Part shown: one piece after another, positions 1-7,870 of the stretch
How positions within the stretch are numbered: the stretch's first letter is position 1
Layout: each line of letters opens with the position of its first letter
Virus record (IMG/VR): IMGVR_UViG_3300050120_000208
Location: 1 to 35,232 of that record
Length of the DNA: 35,232 nucleotides
Reading direction: 5' to 3' (one strand)
Source of the DNA: a virus
Made by a program: the position numbers and the translations under genes
Notes under the pieces: model-generated
Seen by the model: the letters and a program-made list of their open reading frames with translations, nothing else
Databases searched by the model: none
Told to the model about the DNA's origin: nothing

Positions 1-392
1 CCGAAAGGGCTGAGGGTGGCGGGCTCTTTTTTTGTCTAGATTTCCACAATCCCGCTCCGGTCGCTTCGGCACCGGGGCCTATTTTTTTGACCAAATTTCA
101 CCAGGGCGGCTCGCCCATCGATTATTCCGGTACGGATGCAGCGTTGTGCCGGTCGATTGGATGGACGCATGGGCGGGGCTGTTTGTGGCCTTCTGGCGGT
201 TAGTCACTTTTCGGGCGGACTGATATTCGTCAATGGGTTAGCTATCGCGGTTTTGCATGGGTGAGGCGATCTAACCGACTGATTTTGTTGCGACCGTACT
301 AACCGGCATCTTAATTTTTCGGAGATGAGTAGGATTGATATTGCTACATTTTTTGATACGAATTGCCTAATTCTGGGATCGGTTCGGCAGTC
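1..392. other. Left-end noncoding region, probable attachment-site side
   Basis: No convincing gene is visible. An open frame at 32-223 on the plus strand has no ribosome binding site and an atypical composition (many W, F, R), so I do not call it. The integrase gene ends at 393 reading leftward, and temperate phages usually place the attachment site just beyond int, so attL/attP is expected here. I see no tRNA end and cannot define the core without the other prophage end. Confidence 0.4.
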
Positions 393-1424
393 TTAAGTTC
401 GCCTTTTTCCCCGGAACGCGTCCTGAGCGAGCCGTCTTTGATCTGCGGCAGCGGTATATCGCTCGATCTCGCGAAGGGTCTTGTGGCCGGATACCGCTGC
501 GATCTGCTTTTCGGTGCGGCCGTCCTCGGCTAGTCTCCGCATCGCCGCCTTCCTCAGTCCGTGGGGAACACATTTAGCCGGGAGGTCCGCTGCGTCGATG
601 GCTGACGCCATGAACTCGGATAGGCTGCGGGCCGTCAACGGCCGACCGTCCTCTCGACCGATCAATGTCATGCCCTTTGCCGGGTAGGCGCGCATCGCCA
701 GCTCGAGCTCCGGCACCACGGGCAGATAAAGTTCCGCGCCCGTCTTTTCCTGGAGGACATGCAGCTCGCCAGCAATGATATCGGATCGCTTCATTTTGGC
801 GACGTCGCCCACACGTTGAGCGGTGTAGAGCAGTAGCGCGTAGGCAAGCCGCTGCCGGGTTCCGAGCGGCCATCGCTGCTCGAAGGACCGCAGCTCGCCC
901 TCCGTCCAGGTATGATGGGTTCCGGTCTTGAAAGGATCGATTCCGATAAAGGGGTTGTCCTGTCGCCGCTTGGCCTTGATGGCATATTTCATCAAGTTTT
1001 GCATGACCGCCTTGGTCAGGTTTGCCATCGACGGTCTGTCCTCGCCGATTTTGGCAATCACCTTCGCTGCTTCTAGATGGGTGATCTGCGCGGTGCGGTG
1101 ACCGTGTGCGCGAGCTAGCGGTTCCAAGACTCGGCGGTACGTCTTGCGACTGGATGGTTTGAGGTCGCGGAATTGGCGCGAGCCATAGAACTCCGTGATC
1201 AGCGCGCCGAGGCTTCCTTCTGGTTTGGCGAGCGATGCAGCCGGAAGTGGCTCTGCCGCGCCACTGAGGTAGCCATGATAGGCTGCCATGAACTCTGGCG
1301 AGCCGACGTCGCCGGGGAGTGGTCCGCGCGTCACGCCACGGCGAAAGTATCGCCGCAGCTTGCCGTGACGGTCTAGATACTCGTTGACGTACTTGAGTTT
1401 TAAGATGGCCACAGATCCACTCAT
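393..1424 (-). CDS. int: Tyrosine-recombinase phage integrase
   Basis: Site-specific recombinase expected to integrate and excise the phage DNA. Counting from the ATG at 1424 (343 aa), the C-terminal catalytic domain shows the family residues: R204 (TAQRVGD), K227 (QEKTG), H288-x-x-R291 (HGLR), H314 (GHKT) and nucleophile Y323 (ERYT). Residues about 70-170 form the SAM-like core-binding domain (TEFY...LKPSSRKTYRRVL). The start is chosen because this ATG overlaps the TGA of the upstream small gene (TGATG), suggesting translational coupling; an in-frame GTG at 1439 would add five residues. It is the last gene of the leftward unit, so its expression may depend on read-through from the early promoter near 19,540. 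Confidence 0.93.
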   Translation of the reverse strand: MSGSVAILKLKYVNEYLDRHGKLRRYFRRGVTRGPLPGDVGSPEFMAAYHGYLSGAAEPLPAASLAKPEGSLGALITEFYGSRQFRDLKPSSRKTYRRVLEPLARAHGHRTAQITHLEAAKVIAKIGEDRPSMANLTKAVMQNLMKYAIKAKRRQDNPFIGIDPFKTGTHHTWTEGELRSFEQRWPLGTRQRLAYALLLYTAQRVGDVAKMKRSDIIAGELHVLQEKTGAELYLPVVPELELAMRAYPAKGMTLIGREDGRPLTARSLSEFMASAIDAADLPAKCVPHGLRKAAMRRLAEDGRTEKQIAAVSGHKTLREIERYTAAADQRRLAQDAFRGKRRT

Positions 1425-1612
1425 CAGGCATCGTCCCACGATGCGAGGGTGATCTTCGGGCTGTCCATAGCGGGAAGCGAGTTTTCCCCGCTGTCTACCA
1501 CGATTGATCCATCAGGCTTGACAGTGATGCTACGAACGCGCAGCCCCGCACTTTCCGCTGCCTTGACGGCGCGGCGGACCTGAGCCTGTGTGAAGGAAGG
1601 TGGCCGACCCAT
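1424..1612 (-). CDS. Small int-coupled protein, possible excisionase/DNA-binding
   Basis: A 62-aa protein whose stop overlaps the integrase start by one base (TGATG) and whose ATG directly abuts the TAG of the Gp37/Gp68 gene. The N-terminal half (GRPPSFTQAQVRRAVKAAES) is basic and helical, and the next segment (VRSITVKPDGSIVV) looks like a beta hairpin. The position just before int suits a recombination directionality factor, but I see no MerR-type excisionase motif. Function is inferred from size, charge and neighbourhood only; small proteins of this kind sit beside int in rhizobial prophages. Confidence 0.7.
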   Translation of the reverse strand: MGRPPSFTQAQVRRAVKAAESAGLRVRSITVKPDGSIVVDSGENSLPAMDSPKITLASWDDA

Positions 1613-3163
1613 CTAGCCGCCCCTCAATCCCGGCATCCCGTTATGCTCAACTCCGTCGAGAAGGCGACCGTTCTTGCCCTTCGGTCGATGGAACATCATC
1701 CGCGGCCGCTGCATCTCGTTTCGACCAAAGCAATATCCTTGGTGCACCGGATGGTCCGCGAAGATCTCGCCGCATGACGCCCAGTAAGCGTCTGGCTCTC
1801 CTTGATCGGACTGCGGGGCGAATGAACCCCATTGTTTGAAAAAATAGGGAACGCCTGCCGCTTTACACCAATCGCGGATACTGCAGGCCCAGTCGGGATG
1901 CATCGGTCGCGCGCCGGGACCGCTCTCACCGCCGACTATCACCCAGTCAAGTTTCGCTGTCGGTTCGTTGTGGTAGCCTTCCGGGCTGTCCTCTGGAACG
2001 CAGCGCTGGCCGCGTAGCGCATCGCTCGGCATTGGCGTGTGCAGGTTCAAGGCATGGAAGGCGATGTGACCAAGCAACGGCTCGGCGCTGACGAACCGGA
2101 CCGCCGCCGGCGTCTGGAGGAGCAGCGGAATCCGCTCGTCGGCTTCCTGCTGGCGCTCGGTCGAGACGCCGAGCCAGCAATTCGGCAAGGGCCATCGCGG
2201 AAGCGGGTTGGCCCAGACGTCGCCAGATTCGATCATGCTGATTAGGGAACGAGATACACCATACCGATCAGCAATGCTTTGTTGAGTTTCAGCGCCGACC
2301 TTTCGGAGCGAGCGGATCTCCGTGACCTGCTCTAGCGTAAGTTTCTGCGGGCCGCCGATCGCTCCATGTCGGACTTTGTCGTTCTGATTTTCAGATCGCG
2401 TGCCCCATATCAGGTTAGCGAGACGATTGTCCTCTCGAGCGCCGTTGCGATGGCGCGCTTCGTGGCCTTCTGGCGGCAACCCTCTGTGAGCCATCAGAAC
2501 CAGTGCGTGCACGAACCACGTCCGCGACTCTCCCTTGTTCCAGAGAGTTACCTGCTCGCGGCCGAACTTTTCGTTCATCCCGGTCGAAAGGGCACCCTTC
2601 GCTGATCTGACATTACCGTGCGACGAAGCCTCATATCCTTCGTAACCTGGTATTGTCGCCCATCGTTCAACCGGATCGTGATCTCGGTCGACCTCTATGG
2701 CATCAATGGTCTTGGCAATTCTGTTGGGTAGATCAGGCGCGGTCATAAATGACTGCATCCTGGCTGCACGTTTTGTGAGACATTGGAACGTATGCTGCGG
2801 TGACAGCGCCATGACGGCGAAGACCTTGTCGATCCATTCGTCGGGGCAGTCTTCGTGGAAAAGATCGCCCATCGAATTGACGAAGTAGGTGGTCGGCGCG
2901 CGGCGCGAGAGCGGCTTCAGGAACAGCTTGTCGGGCGCCAGCGCCAGCTTGCCGGTCCAGACCGAGCTTCCCTTCACGCTCTTCGTGGTCCCGTCATAGT
3001 GGTTGACATATTTCGAGTTGCTGCCGCCCGTGCGGTTCATCTTCTGAATCCGCGCGGCCATCTTCATGGCGTAGCAATTGGTGCATCCGGGCGAGACGAT
3101 GCTACAGCCGACGATCGGATTCCAAGTCGCATCCGTCCATTCGATGTTCGATTTCCCGGCCAT
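1613..3163 (-). CDS. Phage Gp37/Gp68 (DUF5131) protein with inserted NUMOD4-HNH domain
   Basis: A 516-aa protein from the ATG at 3163, which follows GAGGGG at good spacing; the longer TTG start is less likely. Residues 1-150 and 322-516 are Gp37/Gp68 (DUF5131): NIEWTDATWNP, a three-cysteine cluster C20-x6-C27-x2-C30 followed by YA, then WPLPNCWLGVS, RFVSAEPLLG, DWVIVGGESGPGARP and a C-terminal FFKQWG. The cysteine cluster suggests metal or Fe-S binding; the family's function is not established. Residues about 165-320 are foreign to the family: a NUMOD4 motif (IPGYEGYEAS), an HNH_3 core (ARHRNG, DNRLANLIWGT, ENQND) and a C-terminal HTH (IADRYGVSRSLISMI). The whole insertion is in frame with no intein ends (no N-terminal C/S or C-terminal HN). 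The host protein may still fold around it. Confidence 0.9.
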   Translation of the reverse strand: MAGKSNIEWTDATWNPIVGCSIVSPGCTNCYAMKMAARIQKMNRTGGSNSKYVNHYDGTTKSVKGSSVWTGKLALAPDKLFLKPLSRRAPTTYFVNSMGDLFHEDCPDEWIDKVFAVMALSPQHTFQCLTKRAARMQSFMTAPDLPNRIAKTIDAIEVDRDHDPVERWATIPGYEGYEASSHGNVRSAKGALSTGMNEKFGREQVTLWNKGESRTWFVHALVLMAHRGLPPEGHEARHRNGAREDNRLANLIWGTRSENQNDKVRHGAIGGPQKLTLEQVTEIRSLRKVGAETQQSIADRYGVSRSLISMIESGDVWANPLPRWPLPNCWLGVSTERQQEADERIPLLLQTPAAVRFVSAEPLLGHIAFHALNLHTPMPSDALRGQRCVPEDSPEGYHNEPTAKLDWVIVGGESGPGARPMHPDWACSIRDWCKAAGVPYFFKQWGSFAPQSDQGEPDAYWASCGEIFADHPVHQGYCFGRNEMQRPRMMFHRPKGKNGRLLDGVEHNGMPGLRGG

Positions 3164-3303
3164 TATCCCCTCACCTTCCCGTCCCAACAATTAAAACAAA
3201 TCTGCGCCTCGAACCTGTCCATCTCCGGACGGTACGCATCGCAGCCGCAGCGCAGGCAGTTGAAGCGTCGCGGCTGGCGCGGGTATGTCGAGGGCTCCCT
3301 CAT
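3163..3303 (-). CDS. Small zinc-ribbon protein
   Basis: A 46-aa ORF shorter than usual annotation cut-offs. It has two CxxC knuckles (CLRC near residue 16 and CFNC near residue 36), a treble-clef or zinc-ribbon arrangement. Its TAA overlaps the ATG of the Gp37/Gp68 gene by one base (TAATG), and its own ATG lies inside the stop of the upstream gene (ATGA), so it is embedded in a coupled series. Such mini zinc ribbons are frequent in phage early regions; function unknown. Confidence 0.7.
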   Translation of the reverse strand: MREPSTYPRQPRRFNCLRCGCDAYRPEMDRFEAQICFNCWDGKVRG

Positions 3304-3503
3304 TTGCCACCCTCACGATCCCACGCCGGGACCGAAACGGCCTTTTTCAAAAACGCTTTCATTTCATCGTCGTGGTAGTATTGGACGCACGGACATTGGA
3401 CTGAGCTGCACCAAGTTTCCCCGGCGCGATCCTCGCAGATCATGAGATCGCCTTTCCCGTGACAGTCGGGGCAATCAGGATCTATGATTTCTCTGAAGAT
3501 CAT
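3300..3503 (-). CDS. Small cysteine-rich, probably zinc-binding protein
   Basis: 67 aa. Cysteines are arranged as DCPDCHGKGD, MIC, WCSS and QCPCVQYY, resembling a DnaJ-like zinc finger (CxxCxGxG) near residues 11-18. The stop overlaps the next start (ATGA at 3300-3303). The tail is acidic/basic and without motif. No enzymatic family is recognised. Likely role is nucleic-acid or protein binding, inferred from the zinc ligands only. Confidence 0.65.
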   Translation of the reverse strand: MIFREIIDPDCPDCHGKGDLMICEDRAGETWCSSVQCPCVQYYHDDEMKAFLKKAVSVPAWDREGGK

Positions 3504-3512
3504 TTGCCGCCC

Positions 3513-3719
3513 TCACTTTCCCGACGACAAAGCGATGGCCAATTGCTCGCGCAAATCAGCTATAACCTTTGTTTGCTCCATGACGGTTGCGGCATCGAAG
3601 TTGCCGCAATCGCACTTCGGGCAGATCGGGGGCCCACCACATGAAAGATTATAGTTGGTATCGCCGCAGACCACGCAGGGGCCGGATTGTCTTGGGTGCA
3701 TTATGAATGCGCCGATCAT
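3513..3719 (-). CDS. Small zinc-ribbon protein
   Basis: 68 aa from the ATG at 3719, chosen because it overlaps the upstream TGA (ATGA). Three CxxC pairs are visible: CVVC, CPKC and a neighbouring CDC within the first 40 residues, suggesting one or two zinc sites; the rest is a short amphipathic helix (VMEQTKVIADLREQLAIAL). A nine-base gap separates it from the next gene. Function unknown; it belongs to the same group of small coupled zinc proteins. Confidence 0.6.
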   Translation of the reverse strand: MIGAFIMHPRQSGPCVVCGDTNYNLSCGGPPICPKCDCGNFDAATVMEQTKVIADLREQLAIALSSGK

Positions 3720-4429
3720 GACTTGTTTTCCTGCGCCGTGACCACAGGCCACATATGTTCAACAGCCTTGGCGCGCGTCCAGCCATAGTGCTCGATGACG
3801 CTCTCAGCATCCTGCTTGCGGGCGAAATGAACCGCTTTATCGTGATCCATGGTCCAATCATCATCGTGCTCAAAATGGAAATAGACCGGACTAGAGGTCG
3901 CGCTGTCGTTGATCTCGATTAACCAGGCCGAATAGTCGATCACTTGGGCAGGAACAGCATAGAGCGGAATCACGCATCCATCATTTTCGTTTGCCTTGGC
4001 CGTCGCTTTAGCAAGGCCTTCGAAAAGTTCTGTACGGGACGTATTTAGGCTTACCCAACATACTCGCCAAGCTACCGGCTTCGCCGTCCCCTCGGAACGT
4101 GGCTGCGAGGCGAGGGCGGCGGCCATACCGGCGATGACGTGGGCGCTCTGCTCGATCCGCTTGCGAGCCTCGTCGATCTGGCCCTGCAAGACGCAGATTG
4201 GGTCGACCTTCGGTTCGTCCTCGATGGCGCCGGGCATGAGGTCCCGCTCCCCCGTTGCTACTGCGGAGAGAAGGGCGAGGATGGCGTCGGCGGCCTTTTG
4301 ATGCCCCACGATGTCTGGATGGCCGTCCGAAGCGTACAACCAATCCAACTCAATGTGCTTGTGGAGAAGATCGAGGATAGAATCCGCTGTCATGGCTTCC
4401 CCGTTCCCACTGAAGGACCGATCAGTCAT
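3716..4429 (-). CDS. Hypothetical phage protein
   Basis: 237 aa from the ATG at 4429, which overlaps the TGA of the membrane peptide gene upstream (TGATG) and has GGAG seven bases before it. A second candidate ATG at 4393 (GGGGAA upstream) would give 225 aa. The N-terminal third is helical (SILDLLHKHIELDWLY); the middle holds a coiled-coil-like stretch (QIDEARKRIEQSAHVIAGM). The C-terminal half is mixed alpha/beta (VAWRVCWVSLNTSRTELFEG) and rich in acidic residues. No family recognised. Confidence 0.65.
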   Translation of the reverse strand: MTDRSFSGNGEAMTADSILDLLHKHIELDWLYASDGHPDIVGHQKAADAILALLSAVATGERDLMPGAIEDEPKVDPICVLQGQIDEARKRIEQSAHVIAGMAAALASQPRSEGTAKPVAWRVCWVSLNTSRTELFEGLAKATAKANENDGCVIPLYAVPAQVIDYSAWLIEINDSATSSPVYFHFEHDDDWTMDHDKAVHFARKQDAESVIEHYGWTRAKAVEHMWPVVTAQENKS

Positions 4430-4569
4430 CAATAAGCTCCGAAATTGCAGTGCGGAAAGGCCGTTGAGAAGCCGCCACAGAAATTGTAAAATTGGATCAA
4501 TATGAAAACACCCCACGCTAAGGCCGCAGTCATCGCGAGCAAAATCGCGGCGGTGAGGGTGCGGGTCAT
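4429..4569 (-). CDS. Small single-pass membrane or secreted peptide
   Basis: A 46-aa ORF starting three bases after the TGA of the upstream gene. Residues 4-27 form a hydrophobic segment (LTAAILLAMTAALAWGVFIL), preceded by one arginine, so it is either a type-I membrane anchor or a signal peptide with a short cysteine-containing tail (FCGGF, HCNFGAY). Its stop overlaps the next start (TGATG). Function unknown. Confidence 0.6.
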   Translation of the reverse strand: MTRTLTAAILLAMTAALAWGVFILIQFYNFCGGFSTAFPHCNFGAY

Positions 4570-4572
4570 GGC

Positions 4573-4896
4573 TCAATCTCCGTATTCATATTCGGGATAA
4601 TAGGTGTGATCCTCGCTGCAAATCTCTTGGTAGATGTCGTCGTCATTTGCGATGATGTCGCGGACCCAATCCGGCGCGGGAAAGTAGTTTTCAGCCTTCG
4701 CGGTTTTCGGGTCGGTGTCGGTCGTATTGAGTTCTATCGTCACGAACTCAACTTCGGCGGGGTCCGCGGGATGGCCTTCGTAACTGAGCGAGCCATAGTG
4801 CGCGGGGCTTCCGGCGCTGAACGTGTATTCGGCGAACAAAAGAACCTTCTTGCTGCCGATCTGAAATTCAGTTTCATAGAAGTGCGTTGCGGCCAT
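4573..4896 (-). CDS. Hypothetical acidic protein
   Basis: 107 aa from the ATG at 4896 with GGAGG five bases upstream; an upstream in-frame TTG is discarded. The sequence is beta-rich at the N terminus (HFYETEFQIGSKKVLLFAEYTF) and strongly acidic and tyrosine-rich at the C terminus (EDHTYYPEYEYGD). Acidic, DNA-mimic-like tails are common among phage inhibitors of host proteins, but nothing more specific can be seen. The gene starts one base after the stop of the membrane protein gene upstream. Confidence 0.65.
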   Translation of the reverse strand: MAATHFYETEFQIGSKKVLLFAEYTFSAGSPAHYGSLSYEGHPADPAEVEFVTIELNTTDTDPKTAKAENYFPAPDWVRDIIANDDDIYQEICSEDHTYYPEYEYGD

Positions 4897-4897
4897 C

Positions 4898-5083
4898 TCA
4901 CCCTCCAATCATTTTCCAAGCTCTAACAATCCTGACGCCGACGCATTCCCATGCAACCATCGCGACGAACATCGGCAGCAGGATAAAAAACATCAGCACC
5001 AAATTCAGCCATGCCGGAATCGGCTTGGACGGGCGATAGGGCGTCGATGGCTTGCGAGTTTCGGCGGCGTAAAACGGTCCCAT
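4898..5083 (-). CDS. Small membrane protein
   Basis: 61 aa from the ATG at 5083 (GGAGG nearby; an upstream TTG is rejected). A proline-rich, basic N terminus precedes one strong transmembrane segment (about residues 26-46, NLVLMFFILLPMFVAMVAW) and a short basic tail, suggesting an inner-membrane protein. Separated from the next gene by a single base. Function unknown. Confidence 0.65.
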   Translation of the reverse strand: MGPFYAAETRKPSTPYRPSKPIPAWLNLVLMFFILLPMFVAMVAWECVGVRIVRAWKMIGG

Positions 5084-5134
5084 CTCATCCTCCAATGCTT
5101 GCAGCCCAAGGCTGATAAAGAGAAATTGCCTTCA

Positions 5135-5515
5135 TCACGCGCCTTCTTCGTTGTCGAGGTCATCTTCCTCGCGGCCGCTGAAGCTGGCGTCATCGTGTTG
5201 GAATCGATCTTCGCTGTGATCGCGGAACGGAATCGCCGGCGTGTATTCGCGCTCGGCGTACTTCATCACCGTGCGCTCGTCGGTCGGCGTGAATGAGAAG
5301 ATGGACGATCCGCCGTAGAAGTGGCTTGACCATGTGACGTCTTCCTTGCCGGGACCTAGCTTTGGTACGTCGATCCTGCAGAGTTTGGTACCGAACTTCT
5401 CGACCTCGATGGTGCGGCCGACGTGCTTGCGGTGTCCGTAGATTTCGACGATGGCCCAAATCCATCCGTCGTCGATCTGCTCTGCCGGTTGTTCTGCTGT
5501 TGCGGTGTTGTTCAT
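5135..5515 (-). CDS. Hypothetical acidic-tailed protein
   Basis: 126 aa. The central part (WIWAIVEIYGHRKHVGRTIE...DVPK) is beta-rich. The C-terminal 25 residues are strongly acidic (EDRF, REEDDLDNEEGA). The ATG overlaps the TGA of the upstream zinc protein (ATGA). The first half (VEIYGHRKHVGR) resembles a recurrent phage protein of unknown function that I recall from rhizobial prophages. No catalytic motif is visible. Confidence 0.65.
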   Translation of the reverse strand: MNNTATAEQPAEQIDDGWIWAIVEIYGHRKHVGRTIEVEKFGTKLCRIDVPKLGPGKEDVTWSSHFYGGSSIFSFTPTDERTVMKYAEREYTPAIPFRDHSEDRFQHDDASFSGREEDDLDNEEGA

Positions 5516-5922
5516 AGGTGGTCGTCCTCTTCAAAATCATCATCGATCCAACCGTCATCGCAATCGGCGGCCTCTTCCTCAAGTCTCTCGTTTTCCTTTT
5601 TCACGCAGCCACCGCACACCCGATAAACGCGCCCCGTCATCCCTTCCTCGAAGTCGCGGCGGTCGCGAAGATCATCGGCCGGGTTCTTGCACCACTCGCA
5701 AACTCCTTTGCGATACTCGGCGGCTTCCGGCGATTTTAGGTATGAGCGATGCTCGTCGAGACATTCCTGGCACATGTCGTTCAGCTCGCAGCCGAAGGAA
5801 TCCGTCTCTCCCTGGATGCGCGCGACGGCCTTGCGGCGCGGATGCCGGTCGCACTTTGCACCGTCTGGCACAGCGTGGCTGGCACCAGGTAGCGTTGAGA
5901 TTGGTCCGGTGACGTCGGCCAT
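5512..5922 (-). CDS. Putative zinc-binding protein
   Basis: 136 aa from the ATG at 5922, inside a TGATG overlap; the GTG just upstream is less likely. Two zinc-site candidates are visible: CDRHP with CQEC in the first half, and CEWC with CGGC in the second. The C terminus is a run of Asp/Glu (DDGWIDDDFEEDD). Looks like a structural zinc protein with an acidic tail; the function is unknown. It belongs to the coupled series of small genes between ParB and Gp37/Gp68. Confidence 0.65.
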   Translation of the reverse strand: MADVTGPISTLPGASHAVPDGAKCDRHPRRKAVARIQGETDSFGCELNDMCQECLDEHRSYLKSPEAAEYRKGVCEWCKNPADDLRDRRDFEEGMTGRVYRVCGGCVKKENERLEEEAADCDDGWIDDDFEEDDHL

Positions 5923-6233
5923 CACGCATTGCCCTCTGCCGGCATGTTGCGAACCTCAAAATCGACAATGAAGCCGCGAAGCTCCTTGTCGATCAGGTTC
6001 ATGCGATCAAGATCGTCGTCAGTCGGTTCAGCACCAGGATCGAGAATCGTCATGATGCTTGTGAAAAGATGCTGCGCGCCGGCAAAGAATGCATTGCGCA
6101 TTTCAGAGAGTTGGATCGGCGGAGCGTCGAGCGGGATCGCCGCGAGCCGCAGTCCGATCCAGCCGGCCTCGATCAGCTTTCCTGCATCGGTGAGGCGTCG
6201 TAACTCGCGTTCCAGAAATGCCTTGTCGGCCAT
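5922..6233 (-). CDS. Conserved phage hypothetical protein
   Basis: 103 aa, mostly helical: FLERELRRLTDAGKLIEAGWIGLRL, then a segment around MRNAFFAGAQHLFTSIMTIL and an acidic stretch (EPTDDDLDRMNLIDKEL). This layout matches a protein I recall as conserved in many alphaproteobacterial phages, without known function. It starts a few bases after the ParB-like gene and overlaps the next gene at its stop (TGATG). Confidence 0.75.
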   Translation of the reverse strand: MADKAFLERELRRLTDAGKLIEAGWIGLRLAAIPLDAPPIQLSEMRNAFFAGAQHLFTSIMTILDPGAEPTDDDLDRMNLIDKELRGFIVDFEVRNMPAEGNA

Positions 6234-6235
6234 GG

Positions 6236-7870
6236 CTACCTCGCCTTCTTCTTCGCGGCCTTAGCCTTCGCGACCGGCTTGGCAGCCTTCGGTCCATCAT
6301 ATTTGGACGTCCGCATTTCCGGCGGCAGATACCCGGCCTTGCCGCCAGCGTTGGACTTCTTGACGAGATCGGTCGCCAGCTTTGCCAGCTCGGATTTCTT
6401 TTCCTTGCCGGTGATCGGCTGCTTCGGATCGCAGAGCGCGATGGCTTCCTTGCAGGCTTGTGCCGTGACGCCGGCGAAATAGTCCGCTGCATCGAAGCTG
6501 GCGCGGAGTTCGGCGTTCAGCTTCTTCGCATCGAGGGCTTCGAGCAGCGCGCGATCCTCGTCGCGATCTTCGGCAAGCGGCAGCATGTGCTGCACGCTAC
6601 CGCCGAGGTCGAGCGCGGATGCCGCCAGACCGGCGAGAATGCGGATGAGCTGGTCAACCGGCTTCTTGCGGAACATAGCAAGCTGTTCGGCAAACTCGCT
6701 GTCGTCCTCGCCGCGGTTGTGTTGGATGCAGACCGGACCATCTTCCGATGTCAGTGCGGCCGCAATAGCTGCCAAGCCGAGATTTGAGTCGAGCGCCAGG
6801 ACAGACTCGGCCGCCGTGGTGATCTGCGCCGATATCCTACCGGCCAGCGCGGCAGAGATCATTGGCGCGGCAGCTTCACCTTTGGCGACAGCCTTCTTCT
6901 TCTCCGTCGCCTTCTTCTCGGAAGGCTTCTGCACGCCGTACTTTATCTCGATCTCGCCGTTGTGCTGCTGCCCGACGATGACACCATACTTCTCGCGGTC
7001 TCCGGCTGTGATCTGGCCTTTCGGCAGGCTGGCCCACCATCGCGCACCGTCAGGCAGGTCGCTGCCGTCAGAAACCCACTTCCAGCCCTCGCCTTTCAGC
7101 CGCTCAATGGTGGTCGCGATCTTTTCGTCGGCGAGCTTTTTGAGCAGCTTGAGATCGGTTGCGACCAGTTCCGGATTATTCTCATGCGTGAACAGATCCT
7201 CGGTGGTCGCTCCGCCAGCCGTCTTGTAGGCCTCGATGCCGACCAAGCGCAGCAGCCCGGCAGTCTGGTGAGACTCGCCCAGTATCTCGCCTCGGATTTC
7301 ATGACAGCTGGTGTGCTTGCCGACCTTCTTGAGAATCGCCACCTGCCGTTTCAGATCGGTTTCCAGCGTGAACGCGCCGGCCTCATCCTCGTCGAGATCA
7401 CCCTTGCGCCAGGCGGCACGGACCTCCGGAGCAAGCCGCCCCAGCGCCAGCGATTGCTTCACGGACTTCGCCGATAGTCCGTAATCCTTCGCAATCGCCT
7501 CAGGCGTCTTGCCGGCATCGACCAGCTTTGCGAAGGCCTCGAACTCATCGACGGGATGCATCGCGGTGCGGATGTAGTTTGTGGTCAGCGACGTGTCGGC
7601 AGCAGCGGCCTCGTCATCCTCTCGCAAGATGCATGGCACCGGCGCGGCCTTGTCGTAATCGCCGTCGCGGGCCAGGATGTGCAGGGCCTGTAGCCGCATG
7701 CCGCCATCGGTGACGAGATAGCCCGCTCCGTTCTTGCGGACGGTCAGCGGCACCAGCAATCCCTTTTCGCGGATGCTGGCGAGTAGGCCTTCGTCCGGGG
7801 CCTTATCGGTCTGGCGGACGTTGGAGGGGTCGATCTTGAGGTCGGAAAGTTTGGCTTCGATGATTTGCAT
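6236..7870 (-). CDS. ParB/Spo0J-like nuclease-domain protein
   Basis: A 544-aa protein. Residues 1-100 are a ParB N-terminal domain (LKIDPSNVRQT, SIREKGLLVPLTVR, VTDGGMRLQALHIL), with GGMR in the place of the usual GxRR CTP/phosphate-binding box. Residues about 115-150 form the HTH region (TPEAIAKDYGLSAKSVKQSLALGRL). The long middle part is typical of large phage ParB-like proteins. The tail is Lys/Ala-rich (AKPVAKAKAAKKKAR), which suggests nonspecific DNA binding. GGAG stands six bases before the ATG, and the start overlaps the TAA of the methyltransferase fragment (TAATG). No parA partner is in view, so it is probably a transcription or DNA-processing factor rather than a partition protein. 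Confidence 0.88.
   Translation of the reverse strand: MQIIEAKLSDLKIDPSNVRQTDKAPDEGLLASIREKGLLVPLTVRKNGAGYLVTDGGMRLQALHILARDGDYDKAAPVPCILREDDEAAAADTSLTTNYIRTAMHPVDEFEAFAKLVDAGKTPEAIAKDYGLSAKSVKQSLALGRLAPEVRAAWRKGDLDEDEAGAFTLETDLKRQVAILKKVGKHTSCHEIRGEILGESHQTAGLLRLVGIEAYKTAGGATTEDLFTHENNPELVATDLKLLKKLADEKIATTIERLKGEGWKWVSDGSDLPDGARWWASLPKGQITAGDREKYGVIVGQQHNGEIEIKYGVQKPSEKKATEKKKAVAKGEAAAPMISAALAGRISAQITTAAESVLALDSNLGLAAIAAALTSEDGPVCIQHNRGEDDSEFAEQLAMFRKKPVDQLIRILAGLAASALDLGGSVQHMLPLAEDRDEDRALLEALDAKKLNAELRASFDAADYFAGVTAQACKEAIALCDPKQPITGKEKKSELAKLATDLVKKSNAGGKAGYLPPEMRTSKYDGPKAAKPVAKAKAAKKKAR

Noticed and set aside
32-223. 63-aa ORF at the left end
   Set aside because: No ribosome site, odd composition, no recognisable domain.
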